A stretch of 64,000 bases of DNA from Colletes latitarsis (lineage: Eukaryota; Arthropoda; Insecta; Hymenoptera; Colletidae). Position 1 is the first letter of the stretch. Each line of letters begins with the position of its first letter. Shown here piece by piece: positions 41,801 to 51,666 of the stretch. The notes beneath the pieces were generated by a model. It was not told the origin of the DNA and searched no databases. It worked only from the letters and a program-made list of their open reading frames with translations. The stretch is from NCBI RefSeq assembly GCF_051014445.1, contig NC_135146.1:3844001-3908000 (forward strand). Reading direction: 5' to 3'. The translations under genes and the position numbers were made by a program.

Positions 41801-44800
41801 TTGTTGGCCACATCCTGGGCTTTTTCTGGCTTGGGTCACGTTGTGGTGTGGTACCACACTGAAACAGTGAATTAGTCCTGAATTCGATCTATATTTTAGA
41901 GGATAGCAGCGGTTAGGTTTGGGTTAGGTCTGGTATTTGCAATAATCTGGCTCAAACATTCGCAATTTCGCATACTTGTTAGCCAAATCCTGGGAGTTTT
42001 CTGGTTTGGGTCACGTAGAAATGTGGTACCGCACTGAATCAGTGAATTAAACCTGGATTCGATCTATATTTTCGAAGATAACACTGGATAGGTCTGGGTT
42101 AGGTCTGGGTTTTGCCCTCATCTGGCTCATACTTTCACATTTTTCGCATACTTGATTGCAAGATCCTGGGCCTTTACTGGTTTGGATCACGTAGTAATGT
42201 GGTACCACACTGATACAGTGAGTTAAACGGTGGTTCGATCAATATTTTAGATGATAACACCAGTTAGGTCTGGGTTAGGTCTGGGTTTTGCCCTCATCTG
42301 GCTCATACTTTCACATTTTTCGCATACTTGTTGGCCACATCCTGGGCTTTTTCTGGCTTGGGTCACGTTGTGGTGTGGTACCACACTGAAACAGTGAATT
42401 AGTCCTGAATTCGATCTATATTTTAGAGGATAGCAGCGGTTAGGTTTGGGTTAGGTCTGGTATTTGCAATAATCTGGCTCAAACATTCGCATTTTCGCAT
42501 ACTTGTTAGCCAAATCCTGGGAGTTTTCTGGTTTGGGTCACGTAGAAATGTGGTACCGCACTGAATCAGTGAATTAAACCTGGATTCGATCTATATTTTA
42601 GAAGATAACACTGGATAGGTCTGGGTTAGGTCTGGGTTTTGCCCTCATCTGGCTCATACTTTCACATTTATCGCATACTTGATTGGAAGATCCTGGGCTA
42701 TTTCTGGTTTGGATCACGTAGTAATGTGGTACCGCACTGATACAGTTAGTTAAACGGTAGCCCGATTAATATTTTAGATGATAACACCGGTTAGGTCTGG
42801 GTTAGGTTTCGTATTTGCCATCATCTGGCTCATACTTTCGCAATTTTCGCATACATGATAGCAGTTCCTGGGCTTTTTCTGGCTTGGGCCTCGTTGTAAT
42901 GTGGTACCACACTGAAACAGTGAGTTAAACCTGGGTCCGATCAATATTTTAGGGGATAAAACCGGTTAGGTCTGGGTTAGGTCCCGTGTTTGCCATCATC
43001 TGGCTCATACTTTCGCATTTTTCGCATACTTGTTGGCCAGATCCTTGGCGTTTTCTGGTTTGGATCACGTAGTAGTGTCGTACCACACTGAAACAGTGAA
43101 TTAGTCCTGAATTCGATCTATAGTTTAGAGGATAGTAGCGGTTAGGTTTGGGTTAGGTCTGGTATTTGCAATGATCTGGCTCAAACATTCGCATTTTCGC
43201 ATACTTGTTAGCCAGATCCTGGGAGTTTTCTGGCTCGGGTCACGTAGAAATGTGGTACCACACTGAAACAGTGTATTAAATCTGGATTCGATGTATATTT
43301 CAGAGGATAACACCGGTTAGGTCAGGGTTATGTCTCGTATTTGCCATCATCTGTGTCATACTTTCGCATTTTTCGCATACTTGTTGGCCAGATCCTGGGC
43401 GTTTTCTGGTTTGGATCACGTAGTAGTGTGGTACCACACTGAAACAGTGAGTTAAACCTGGATTCGATCTATATTTTAGAGGATAACACCGGTTAGGTCG
43501 GGGATAGGTCTGGTATTTGCCCTCATCTGGCTCATACTGTCGCATTATTCGCATACTTGTTGGCCAGATCCTGGGCCTTTTCTGGTTTGGATCACGTAGT
43601 AATGTGGTACCTCACTGAAACAGTTAGTTAAACCTGGATTCGATCTATACTTTAGAGGATAACACCGATTAGGTCGGGGTTAGGTCTGGTATTTGCCATT
43701 GTCTGGCTCATACTTTCACGTTTTTCGCATACTTGGTTGGAAGATCCTGGGCTTTTCCTGGCTGGGATCACGTAGTAATGTGGTACCACACTGAAACAGT
43801 GAGTTAAACCTGGATTCGATCTATATTTTAGAGGATAACACCGGTTAGGTCGGGGATAGGTCTGGTATTTGCCATCATCTGGCTCATACTTTCGCAATTT
43901 TCACATACATGATAGCCGTTCCTGGGCTTTCTCTGGCTTGGGTCACGTTGTAATGTGGTACCACACTGAAAGAGAGAATTAAACCTGGATTCGATCTATA
44001 TTTTAGAGGATAACACCGGTTAGGTCAGGGTTAGGTCTGGTATTTGCCATCATCTGGCACATTCTTTCACATTTTTCGCATACTTGATTATAAGATCCTG
44101 GGCGTTTTCTTGTTTGGATCACGTAGTCATGTGGTACCACACTGAAACAGTGAGTTAAACCTGGATTCAATCTATATTTTATAGGATAGCAGCGGTTATG
44201 TTTGGGTTAGGTCTGGTATTTGCCATCATCTGGCTCATACTTTCACATTTTTCGCATACTTGATTGCAAGATCCTGGGCCTTTTCTGGTGTGGATCACGT
44301 AGTAATGTGGTACCACACTGCAACAGTGAGTTAAACCTGGATTCAATCTATATTCTAAAGGATAACACCGGTTAGGTCATGGTTAGGTCTGGTATTTGCC
44401 ATCATCTAGCTCATATTTTCACATTTTTCGCATACTTGTAGGGCAGATCCTGGGCGTTTTCTGGTTTGGATCACGTAGTAATGTGGTACCACACTGAAAC
44501 AGTGACATAAACCTGGATTCCATCTATATTTTAGAGGATAACAACGGTTACGGCAGTGTTAGGTCTGGTATTTGCCATCAACTGGCTCATACTTTCGCAA
44601 TATTCACACAAATGTTAGCCAGATCCTGGGGTTTTTCTGGCTTGGGCCTCGTTGTAATGTGGTACCACACTGAAACAGTGAATTAAACCTGGGTCCGATC
44701 AATATTTTAGGGGATAAAACCGGTTAGGTCTGGGTTAGGTCCCGTGTTTGCCATCATCTGGCTCATACTTTCGCATTTTTCGCATACTTGTTGGCCAGAT

Positions 44801-46430
44801 CTTGGGCGTTTTCTGGTTTGGATCACGTAGTAGTGTGGTACCACACTGAAACAGTGAATTAGTTCTGAATTCGATCTATATTTTAGAGGATAGCAGCGGT
44901 TAGGTTTGGGTTAGGTCTGGTATTTGCAATGATCTGGCTCAAACATTCGCATTTTCGCATACTTGTTAGCCAGATCCTGAGAGTTTTCTGGTTTGGGTCA
45001 TGTAGAAACGTGGTACCGCACTGAATCAGTGAATTAAACCTGGATTCGATCTATATTTTGGAAGATAACACCGGTTAGGTCTGGGTTAGGTCTGGGTTTT
45101 GCCCTCATCTGGCTCATACTTTCACATTTATCGCATACTTGATTGGAAGATCCTGGGCTATTTCTGGTTTGGATCACGTAGTAATGTGGTACCGCACTGA
45201 TACAGTTAGTTAAACGGTAGCCCGATCAATATTTTAGATGATAACACCGGTTAGGTCTGGGTTAGGTCCCGTGTTTGCCATCATCTGGCTCATACTTTCG
45301 CATTTTTCGCATACTTGTTGGCCAGAACCTGGGCGTTTTCTGGTTTGGATCACGTAGTAGTGTGGTACCACACTGAAACAGTGAATTAGTCCTGAATTCG
45401 ATCTATATTTTAGAGGATAGCAGCGGTTAGGTTTGGATAAGGTCTGGGATTTGCCCTCATCAGGCTCATACTGTCGCATTTTTCGCATACTTGTTGGCCA
45501 GATCCTGGGCGTTTTCTGGTTTGGACCACTTAGTAATCTGGTACCACACTGAAACAGTGAGATAAACCTGGGTCCGATCAATATTTTAGGGGATAAAACC
45601 GGTTAGGTCTGGGTTAGGTCCCGTGTTTGCCATCATCTGGCTCATACTTTCACATTTTTCGCATACTTGATTGGAAGATCCTGGGCTTTTCCTGGCTGGG
45701 ATCACGTAGTAATGTGGTACCACACTGCAACAGTGAGTTAAACCTGGATTCAATCTATATTTTAGAGAATAACACCGGTTAGGTCTGGGTTAGGTATGGT
45801 ATTTACCATCATCCGGCTCATACTTTCGCATTTCTCGCATACTTGCTAGCCAGATCCTGGGCCTTTTCTGGTTTGGACCACTTAGTAATCTGGTACCACA
45901 CTGAAACAGTGAGATAAACCTGGGTCCGATCAATATTTTAGGGGATAAAACCGGTTAGGTCTGGGTTAGGTCCCTGTGTTTGCCATCATCTGGCTCATAC
46001 TTTCGCATTTTTCGCATACTTGTTGGCCAGATCCTGGGCTTTTTCTGGGTTGGATCACGTAGTAGTGTGGTACCACACTGAAACAGTGAGTTAAACCTGG
46101 ATTCAATCTATATTTTAGAGGATTACACCGGTTAGGTCAGGGTTAGGTCTGGTATTTGCCATTGTCTGGCTCATACTTTCACATTTTTCGCATACTTGAT
46201 TGGAAGATCCTGGGCTTTTCCTGGCTGGGATCACGTAGTAATGTGGTACCACACTGCAACAGTGAGTTAAACCTGGATTCAATCTATATTTTAGAGAATA
46301 ACACCGGTTAGGTCTGGGTTAGGTATGGTATTTACCATCATCCGGCTCATACTTTCGCATTTTTCGCATACTTGCTAGCCAGATCCTGGGCCTTTTCTGG
46401 TTTGAATCACGTAGTAATGTGGTACCACAC
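26809..46430. repeat. Complex block of related higher-order copies
   Basis: Overlapping large repeats are seen at whole-monomer offsets: 27,041-30,379 against 30,380 onward (3,339 bp, 19 monomers), with the second copy carrying about 700 extra bp (four monomers) near 31,330-32,690; 30,380 against 35,652 (5,272 bp, 30 monomers); 36,973 against 43,125 (6,152 bp, 35 monomers); and 41,016 against 45,234 (4,218 bp, 24 monomers). The copies are mosaics, so no single repeating unit describes the block. Repeated local duplication plus exchange is the simplest reading. Confidence 0.75.
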
Positions 46431-47099
46431 TGAAACAGTGAGTTAAACCTGGATTCAATCTATATTTTATAGGATAGCAGCGGTTAGGTTTGGGTTAGGT
46501 CTGGTATTTGCCATCATCTGCCCCATACTTTCGCAATTTTCACATCCATGTTAGTCGTTCCTGGGCTTTTGCTGGCTTGGGTCACGATGTAATGTGGTAC
46601 CACACTGAAACAGTGAGTTAAACCTGGATTCGATCTATATTTTAGAGGATAGCACCGGTTAGGCCAGGGTTAGGTCTGGTATTTGCCATCATCTGGCTCA
46701 TACTTTCGCATTTTTCGTATACTTGTTGGATAGATGCTGGGCCTTTTCTGGTTTGGATCACGTAGTAATGTGGTACCACACTGAAACAGTGGGTTAAACC
46801 TGGATTCGATCTATATTTTAGAGGATAACACCGGTTAGGTCATGGTTAGGTCTGGTATTTGCCATTATCTAGCTCATATTTTCACATTTTTCGAATACTT
46901 GTAGGGCAGATCCTGTGCGTTTTCTGGTTTGGATCACGTAGTAATGTGGCACCACACTGGAACAGTGAGCTAAACCTGGATTCCATCTATATTTTAGAGG
47001 ATAACAACGGTTACGGCAGTGTTAGGTCTGGTATTTGCCATCATCTGGCTCATACTTTCGCATTTTTCGCATACTTGTTGGCCATATCCAGGGCTCTTT

Positions 47100-49400
47100 C
47101 TGCTTCGGATATTGTAGTAATGTGGTACCACACTGAAACGGTGAGTTAAACCTGGATTCGATCTATGTTTTAGAGGATAAGACCGCTTAAGTCAGGGTCA
47201 AGTCTGGTCTTTGCCATCATCTGGATCATATTTTCGCATTCTTCGCATACTTGTTGGCCAGATCCTGTGCTTTTTCTGGTTTGGATCACGTAGTAATGTG
47301 GTACCACAATGAAACAGTGAGTTAATCCTGGATTAAATCTATATCTTCGAGGATAACACCGCTTGGGTCAGGGTTGGGGCTGGTATTTGCCATCATCTGG
47401 CTCATAGTTTCGCATTTTTCGGATGCTTGTTGGCCAGATACTGGGCTTCATCTAGTGTGGATCACGTTCTAATGTGGCACCACCCTGAAACAGTGAGTTA
47501 AACCTGGATTCGACCAATGTTTTAGAGGATAAGAACGGTTAGGTCTGGGTTAGGTCTGATCTTTGCCATCATCTGGCTCATACTTTCGCATTTTTCGCAT
47601 ACTTGATGGCCAGATCCTGGGCGTTTTCCAGTTTGAATCTCGTAGTAATGTGGTGCCACACTGAAACGGTGAGGTTAACCTGGATTCGATAAATATTTTA
47701 GAGGATAACACCGCTTAAGTCTGGGTTAGGGCTGGCATTTGCCATCATATAGCTCATACTTTCGCATTTTTCGCATTCTTGATGGCCAGATCTTGGGCGT
47801 TTTCTGGTTTGGATCACGTTGTAAAGTGGTACCACACGGAAACAGTGCATAAAACCTGGATTCGATCTATATTTGGGAAGATAACTCCGATTAGGTTTGT
47901 GGTAGTGTCTGGTATTTGCAATCATCTGGCTCATAGTTTCGCATTGTTCGCATTCTTGTTGGCCAGATCCTGGGCGTTTTCTGGTCTGGATCATGTAGTC
48001 AAGTGGTGCCACACTGAAACTGTGAGCTAAACCTGGATTCGATATTATTTTAGAGGATAATACCGGTTCGGCCTGGGTTAGGTCTGGTATATGCCATCAT
48101 ATAGCTCATACATTCGCATTTTTCGCATACTTGATGCCAAATCCTGGGCATTTTCTGGTTGGGATCTCGTAGTAATGTGGTGCCACACTGAAACTGTGAG
48201 TTCAACCTGGATTCGGTAAATATTTTAGAGGATAACACCGCTTAGGTCTGCGTTAGGGCTGGCATTTGCCATCATCTGACCCATACTTTCGCATACTTGA
48301 TGGCCAGATCCTGGGCGTTTTCCGGTTTGGATCACGTTGTAATGTGGTACCACACGGAAACAGTGCATAAAACCTGGTTTCGATCTATATTTGGGAAGGT
48401 AACTCCGGTTAGGTTTGTGGTAGGTCTGGTATTTGCAATCATCTGGCTCATACTTTCACATTGTTCGCATTCTTGTTTGCCAGATCCTGGGCGTTTTCTG
48501 GTCTGGATCATGTAGTAAGGTGGTGCTACACTGAAACAGTGAGCTAAACTTGGATTCAATATTATTTTAGAGGATAACACCGGTTAGGCCTGGGTTAGGT
48601 CTGGTATATGCCATCATCTAGCTCATACTTTCGCATTTTTCGGATACTTGTTGGCCAGATACTGGGCTTCTTCTAGTGTGGATCACCTTCTAATGTGGCA
48701 CCACCCTGAAACAGTGAGTTAAACCTGGATTCGACCAATGTTTTAGAGGATAAGAACGGTTAGGTCTGGGTTAGGTCTGATCTTTGCCATCATCTGTCTC
48801 TTACTTTCGCATTGTTCGCATTCTTGTTGGCCAGATCCAGGGCGTTTTCTGGTCTGGATCATGTAGTAAGGTGGTGCCACACTGAAACAGTGAGTTTAAC
48901 CTGGATTCGATAAATATTTTAGAGGATAACACCGCTTAGGTCTGGGTTAGGGCTGGTATTTGCCATCATCTGGCTCATACTTTCGCATTTTTCGCATACT
49001 TGATGGCCAGATCCTGGGCGTTTTCAGGTTTGGATCTCGTAGAAATGTGGTGCCACACTAGAACGGTGAGTCTAACCTGGATTCGATCAATATTTTAGAG
49101 GATAACACCGCTTAGGTCTTGGTTAGGTCTTGGATTTGGCCTCATCTAGCTCATACTTTCGCATTTTTCACATACTTGATGGCCAGATCCTGGGCGTTTT
49201 CTGGTTTGGATCACGTAGTAACCTGGTACCACACAGTAACAGTTAGTTAATCCTGGATTCCATCAATATTTTGGAGGATAACACCGCTTAGGTCCGGGTT
49301 AGGTCTGGTATTTGCCATCATCTAGCTCATACTTTCGCAATTTTCACATACTTGTTGGCCAGATCCTGGGCGTTTTCTGGTTCGGAGCACGTTGTAATGT
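47100..49400. repeat. Diverged edge of satellite A
   Basis: The last dozen or so monomers carry many private substitutions, such as GGATAAGACCGCTTAAG, TTGGGAAG for TTAGAGG, and short deletions near 48,290. They show little of the near-perfect higher-order repetition seen further in. Satellite arrays usually homogenise in the middle and decay at the edge, so this pattern marks a true array boundary before the transposon at about 49,401. Confidence 0.8.
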
Positions 49401-49786
49401 TCCCTCAGGGGCAGCCAGCCTTTCAGCTGCAGTACGGGCTTAACGAACCCGGGGTACCCGAGTCATACACACACCGTAAGCCTCCTGTTGGTCGTCACAA
49501 CGACCCATTCACAATTCGCTATTGGTTTTGTGAATGGTACGTGACGGCAGGAGGAACGGGGGTCTTGGCTTAACCGCCTGGGCCACGAGTATGGCGACTC
49601 TATAAAATCGCCCTCCAATCCTAAGCTATGGTGCGCGGCGATGGGATGCATGGTTGGGGGAGAAGGCCCAATCCCAGGCGACCACCTCCGGGGTAACCTG
49701 CCGAACCCCCGGAGTATATAGGCTTACCCGGGTAAGGCGGCTCTGCCCGGGTGGACCTTTTCTTCCGACCTGCTCGTGGGAATATT
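49401..49786 (+). other. 5' UTR of the R1-clade element
   Basis: Nearly 390 bp lie between the satellite junction and the first in-frame ATG of ORF1. The segment has a hairpin made by GCAGC and GCTGC near its start, a GTAC-closed hairpin just after, the long nested hairpin at 49,481-49,554, and several upstream ATGs including a five-codon uORF at 49,591-49,605. A TATAAAA string at about 49,600 lies downstream of the 5' end and is probably not a promoter. R1-clade elements normally rely on internal promotion or co-transcription. Confidence 0.7.
49481..49554 (+). other. Long nested hairpin in the 5' UTR
   Basis: Three successive complementary arms fold symmetrically: CCTCCTG (49,481-49,487) with CAGGAGG (49,548-49,554), CGTCAC (49,493-49,498) with GTGACG (49,541-49,546), and CCATTCACAA (49,505-49,514) with TTGTGAATGG (49,528-49,537). 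The 13-nt tip is TTCGCTATTGGTT. All 23 pairs are Watson-Crick. The role is unknown; translation control, RNA packaging or processing are possible. Confidence 0.8.
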
Positions 49787-51664
49787 ATGGAGTTCAATAT
49801 TAAAACGGGGATGGGACGGGGTAAGTCAGAGGGGGAGGACGAAGGCGGTGTCGGGACTGGAGTGACGGCGCTCGCGCCGCCTCCAGCGCCTGGCCCGGCT
49901 TCGTGGAAGGTGGAGGAGGACGACGAGACTGCGTCAGTCTCGTCCTTCTCCTCCACCAGGAGCCTCATAGGCTCTAAGAGGAACAGGGCGGGGCAGGCCG
50001 TCGTCGAGGTGGGCGGGGCGATGAGCCCGTCGGTGAGGCTGAGTTGCCTCAGGGACGAGGTGACCGAGGAGATATCGGAGAGGATCTCCTCGTCCCTGAG
50101 GCGGGTGGAGAAAGTCGCCGCTGCCTGCGCCTTTAAGGGGCACAAAAGCGGTGGCGCGGAGGCCCTGAAGGCCGCGGCGGAGGAAATGAGGGAGGCGGCG
50201 CGGGAGCTCAGAGGGCGGAACGCCCGTCTGCAGCTCCTGTTGGAGGAGGAGCGACAGGGGAGGAGGAGGGCAGAGGCGCTGTGGAACAGCGCGGCCCTCC
50301 CTCCCATCCTCCCTCCTCCTCCACCGCCGCGTCCCTCGGCGGAGGTAAATAAGCGGAGTGCGGCGGCAGTGGTGCGGGGCACCGCGGGCCCCTCCACTCG
50401 CACTCCGCCCGTGAAGAAGTCCCCGTCCTCCTCAGAAGACGATCTTCTGAGGAGGATTGGGGACATGATTGATGGCAAGCTGGCCGCCTTCCGGGAGGAG
50501 CTCCTCGCCGGAAGAGCGGTCAGCAGGAAGGCGGTGCCTCCCCGACCTGTTCCGGTACAGTCGGGGAAGGCAAAGAAGGGCGGAGTAAAGGCTCCGCCCA
50601 GCGTTGCGGCACCAGGGCCCCGGGTCGCGACCCCCAAGGGGGGTGGTGTACCCGTGGTCGCGGTGGTCGCGTCCTCCACAGCACCCTCCCAAGGGAGGGT
50701 GGCGTGGAGTGAGGTGGTGGGGCGGAAGGCGAAGCGGGCGGCGAGGAAGGCCTCGCAACCGCAGCCTCCGCCTCCGCCGCCGGCGGCCAAAGTAAAGGCC
50801 GCGAAGGTCGGGAAGGCACGACCAGGTCGTCCCCCAAAAACGGCAGCGGTGACGCTGACCGTTGCGCAGGGGGGCGACCTGACCCTCGCGGAGGCGATGC
50901 GGCTCGCCAGGGAGAATATCTCCCTGGAAGAGCTGGGCATCGCCTCCGTGAGGGCGAAGAGGGCCGTGACCGGGGGTCTCTTGCTGGAGATCCCCGGTGC
51001 AGAAGGCGGCGCGAAGGCGGATCGTCTCGCCCAGAGGCTCCGGGAGCAGCTGGGCGAGCGAGGTGTCCGGGTCGCCCGGCCCACGAAGCGCACGGAGATG
51101 CGCGTTTGTGGGCTGGACGACTCGGTCAGCGCACAGGATGTGTCCCGTGCCCTTGCGAGGGCGGGGGACTGTCCTGTGGAGGACCTGCGGATCGGAGAGA
51201 TCCGCAGGTCGCCCTCCGGCCTCGGGTCGGTGTGGGCCCGGTGCCCCCTCTCCGCCGCCCGTAAGGTGGCGGAATCCGGGAGGGTGTTGGTGGGGTGGGT
51301 TTCGGCGCGAGTGGAAATCCTCGCGCCGCGCCCGCTCCAGTGTCACCGCTGCCTCGAATTGGGGCACGTGAGGCAGTGGTGCACCTCGCCGGTGGACCGC
51401 AGCGGTCAGTGTTACCGCTGCGGTGCCAAAGAGCACCGTGCGAGCCAGTGCTCGGCGGCCCCCCACTGCCCGCTGTGTGCGGACATGGGGAGGCCAGCCG
51501 ATCACAGGGTGGGGAGCAAGAAGTGCTCCCCCCCCTCCCGGAAGGAGAGGAAGAGGCGGGTTGCACCGGCTCCGGTGCCGAGGGCGGTGGCATCGTCCTC
51601 CATGGAGGTGGACGGTGCTACGGGGACGGACGGCCGGGAGACGGCTGGCGCGGCCATTAATTAA
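49787..51664 (+). CDS. ORF1: R1-clade ORF1 protein (Gag-like, RNA-binding)
   Basis: Encodes a 625-residue nucleic-acid-binding protein expected to coat the element RNA in the ribonucleoprotein used for target-primed reverse transcription. I chose the ATG at 49,787; the frame stays open 12 codons further upstream but only to a GTG. In order: an acidic, Ser-rich N-terminus, an Ala/Glu/Arg-rich probable coiled coil at about residues 95-165, a Pro/Lys-rich low-complexity middle, a globular RRM-like region starting near MRVCGLDDSV, then three zinc knuckles at about 518-580. The first two are perfect CX2CX4HX4C (CHRCLELGHVRQWC and CYRCGAKEHRASQC); the third begins CPLC with wider spacing. The frame is intact. 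The stop codon overlaps the ORF2 start as TAATG. Confidence 0.9.
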   Translation: MEFNIKTGMGRGKSEGEDEGGVGTGVTALAPPPAPGPASWKVEEDDETASVSSFSSTRSLIGSKRNRAGQAVVEVGGAMSPSVRLSCLRDEVTEEISERISSSLRRVEKVAAACAFKGHKSGGAEALKAAAEEMREAARELRGRNARLQLLLEEERQGRRRAEALWNSAALPPILPPPPPPRPSAEVNKRSAAAVVRGTAGPSTRTPPVKKSPSSSEDDLLRRIGDMIDGKLAAFREELLAGRAVSRKAVPPRPVPVQSGKAKKGGVKAPPSVAAPGPRVATPKGGGVPVVAVVASSTAPSQGRVAWSEVVGRKAKRAARKASQPQPPPPPPAAKVKAAKVGKARPGRPPKTAAVTLTVAQGGDLTLAEAMRLARENISLEELGIASVRAKRAVTGGLLLEIPGAEGGAKADRLAQRLREQLGERGVRVARPTKRTEMRVCGLDDSVSAQDVSRALARAGDCPVEDLRIGEIRRSPSGLGSVWARCPLSAARKVAESGRVLVGWVSARVEILAPRPLQCHRCLELGHVRQWCTSPVDRSGQCYRCGAKEHRASQCSAAPHCPLCADMGRPADHRVGSKKCSPPSRKERKRRVAPAPVPRAVASSSMEVDGATGTDGRETAGAAIN

Positions 51665-51666
51665 TG
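51662..51666 (+). promoter_or_regulatory. TAATG stop/start overlap between ORF1 and ORF2
   Basis: The ORF1 stop TAA (51,662-51,664) shares its last A with the ORF2 ATG (51,664-51,666). The R1-clade element SART1 of Bombyx has the same UAAUG overlap and uses termination-reinitiation to make ORF2, helped by RNA structure downstream. Here a perfect 10-bp palindrome, GCCGCGCGGC, lies about 40 bp downstream at 51,704-51,713. Coupled translation is inferred by analogy. Confidence 0.8.

Larger units (their letters stand above)
1..49400. repeat. Satellite A array (about 280 monomers of 175-176 bp)
   Basis: Head-to-tail monomers run from the window start to the retrotransposon at about 49,401. The recurring CACTG...CAGTG dyad gives a period of 175-176 bp (for example starts at 14,250, 14,426, 14,602 and 14,777). 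A monomer holds, in order, the CACTGAAACAGTG dyad, a TCTATATTTTAGAGGATAA block, ACCGGT, a telomere-like 11-mer pair, GCCATCATCTGGCTCATAC, a doubled TTTCGCAT segment, CCAGATCCTGGGC and the 12-bp palindrome TGTGGTACCACA. At least two subfamilies alternate: one with TTGGCCAGATCC and TTTCGCAT, one with GATTGCAAGATCC and TTTCACAT. The period is not a multiple of three, so the many short frames on the - strand are chance. No gene is seen anywhere in this stretch. Whether the array is pericentromeric or subtelomeric cannot be decided from sequence. Confidence 0.97.

Noticed and set aside
1..49400. CRISPR-like array
   Set aside because: The repeats are long, contiguous and eukaryotic-satellite in form, with no short repeat/spacer alternation and no cas genes.
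49401..49470. HDV-like self-cleaving ribozyme at the 5' end of the R1-clade element
   Set aside because: Several small hairpins are present, but I could not fit the nested double-pseudoknot topology and conserved residues by hand. A covariance-model search could settle it.
49621..51093. Antisense frame of 490 codons opposite ORF1
   Set aside because: High GC and strong third-position bias in ORF1 remove stop codons on the other strand. The peptide is low-complexity Ala/Ser/Pro/Arg, and there is no motif.
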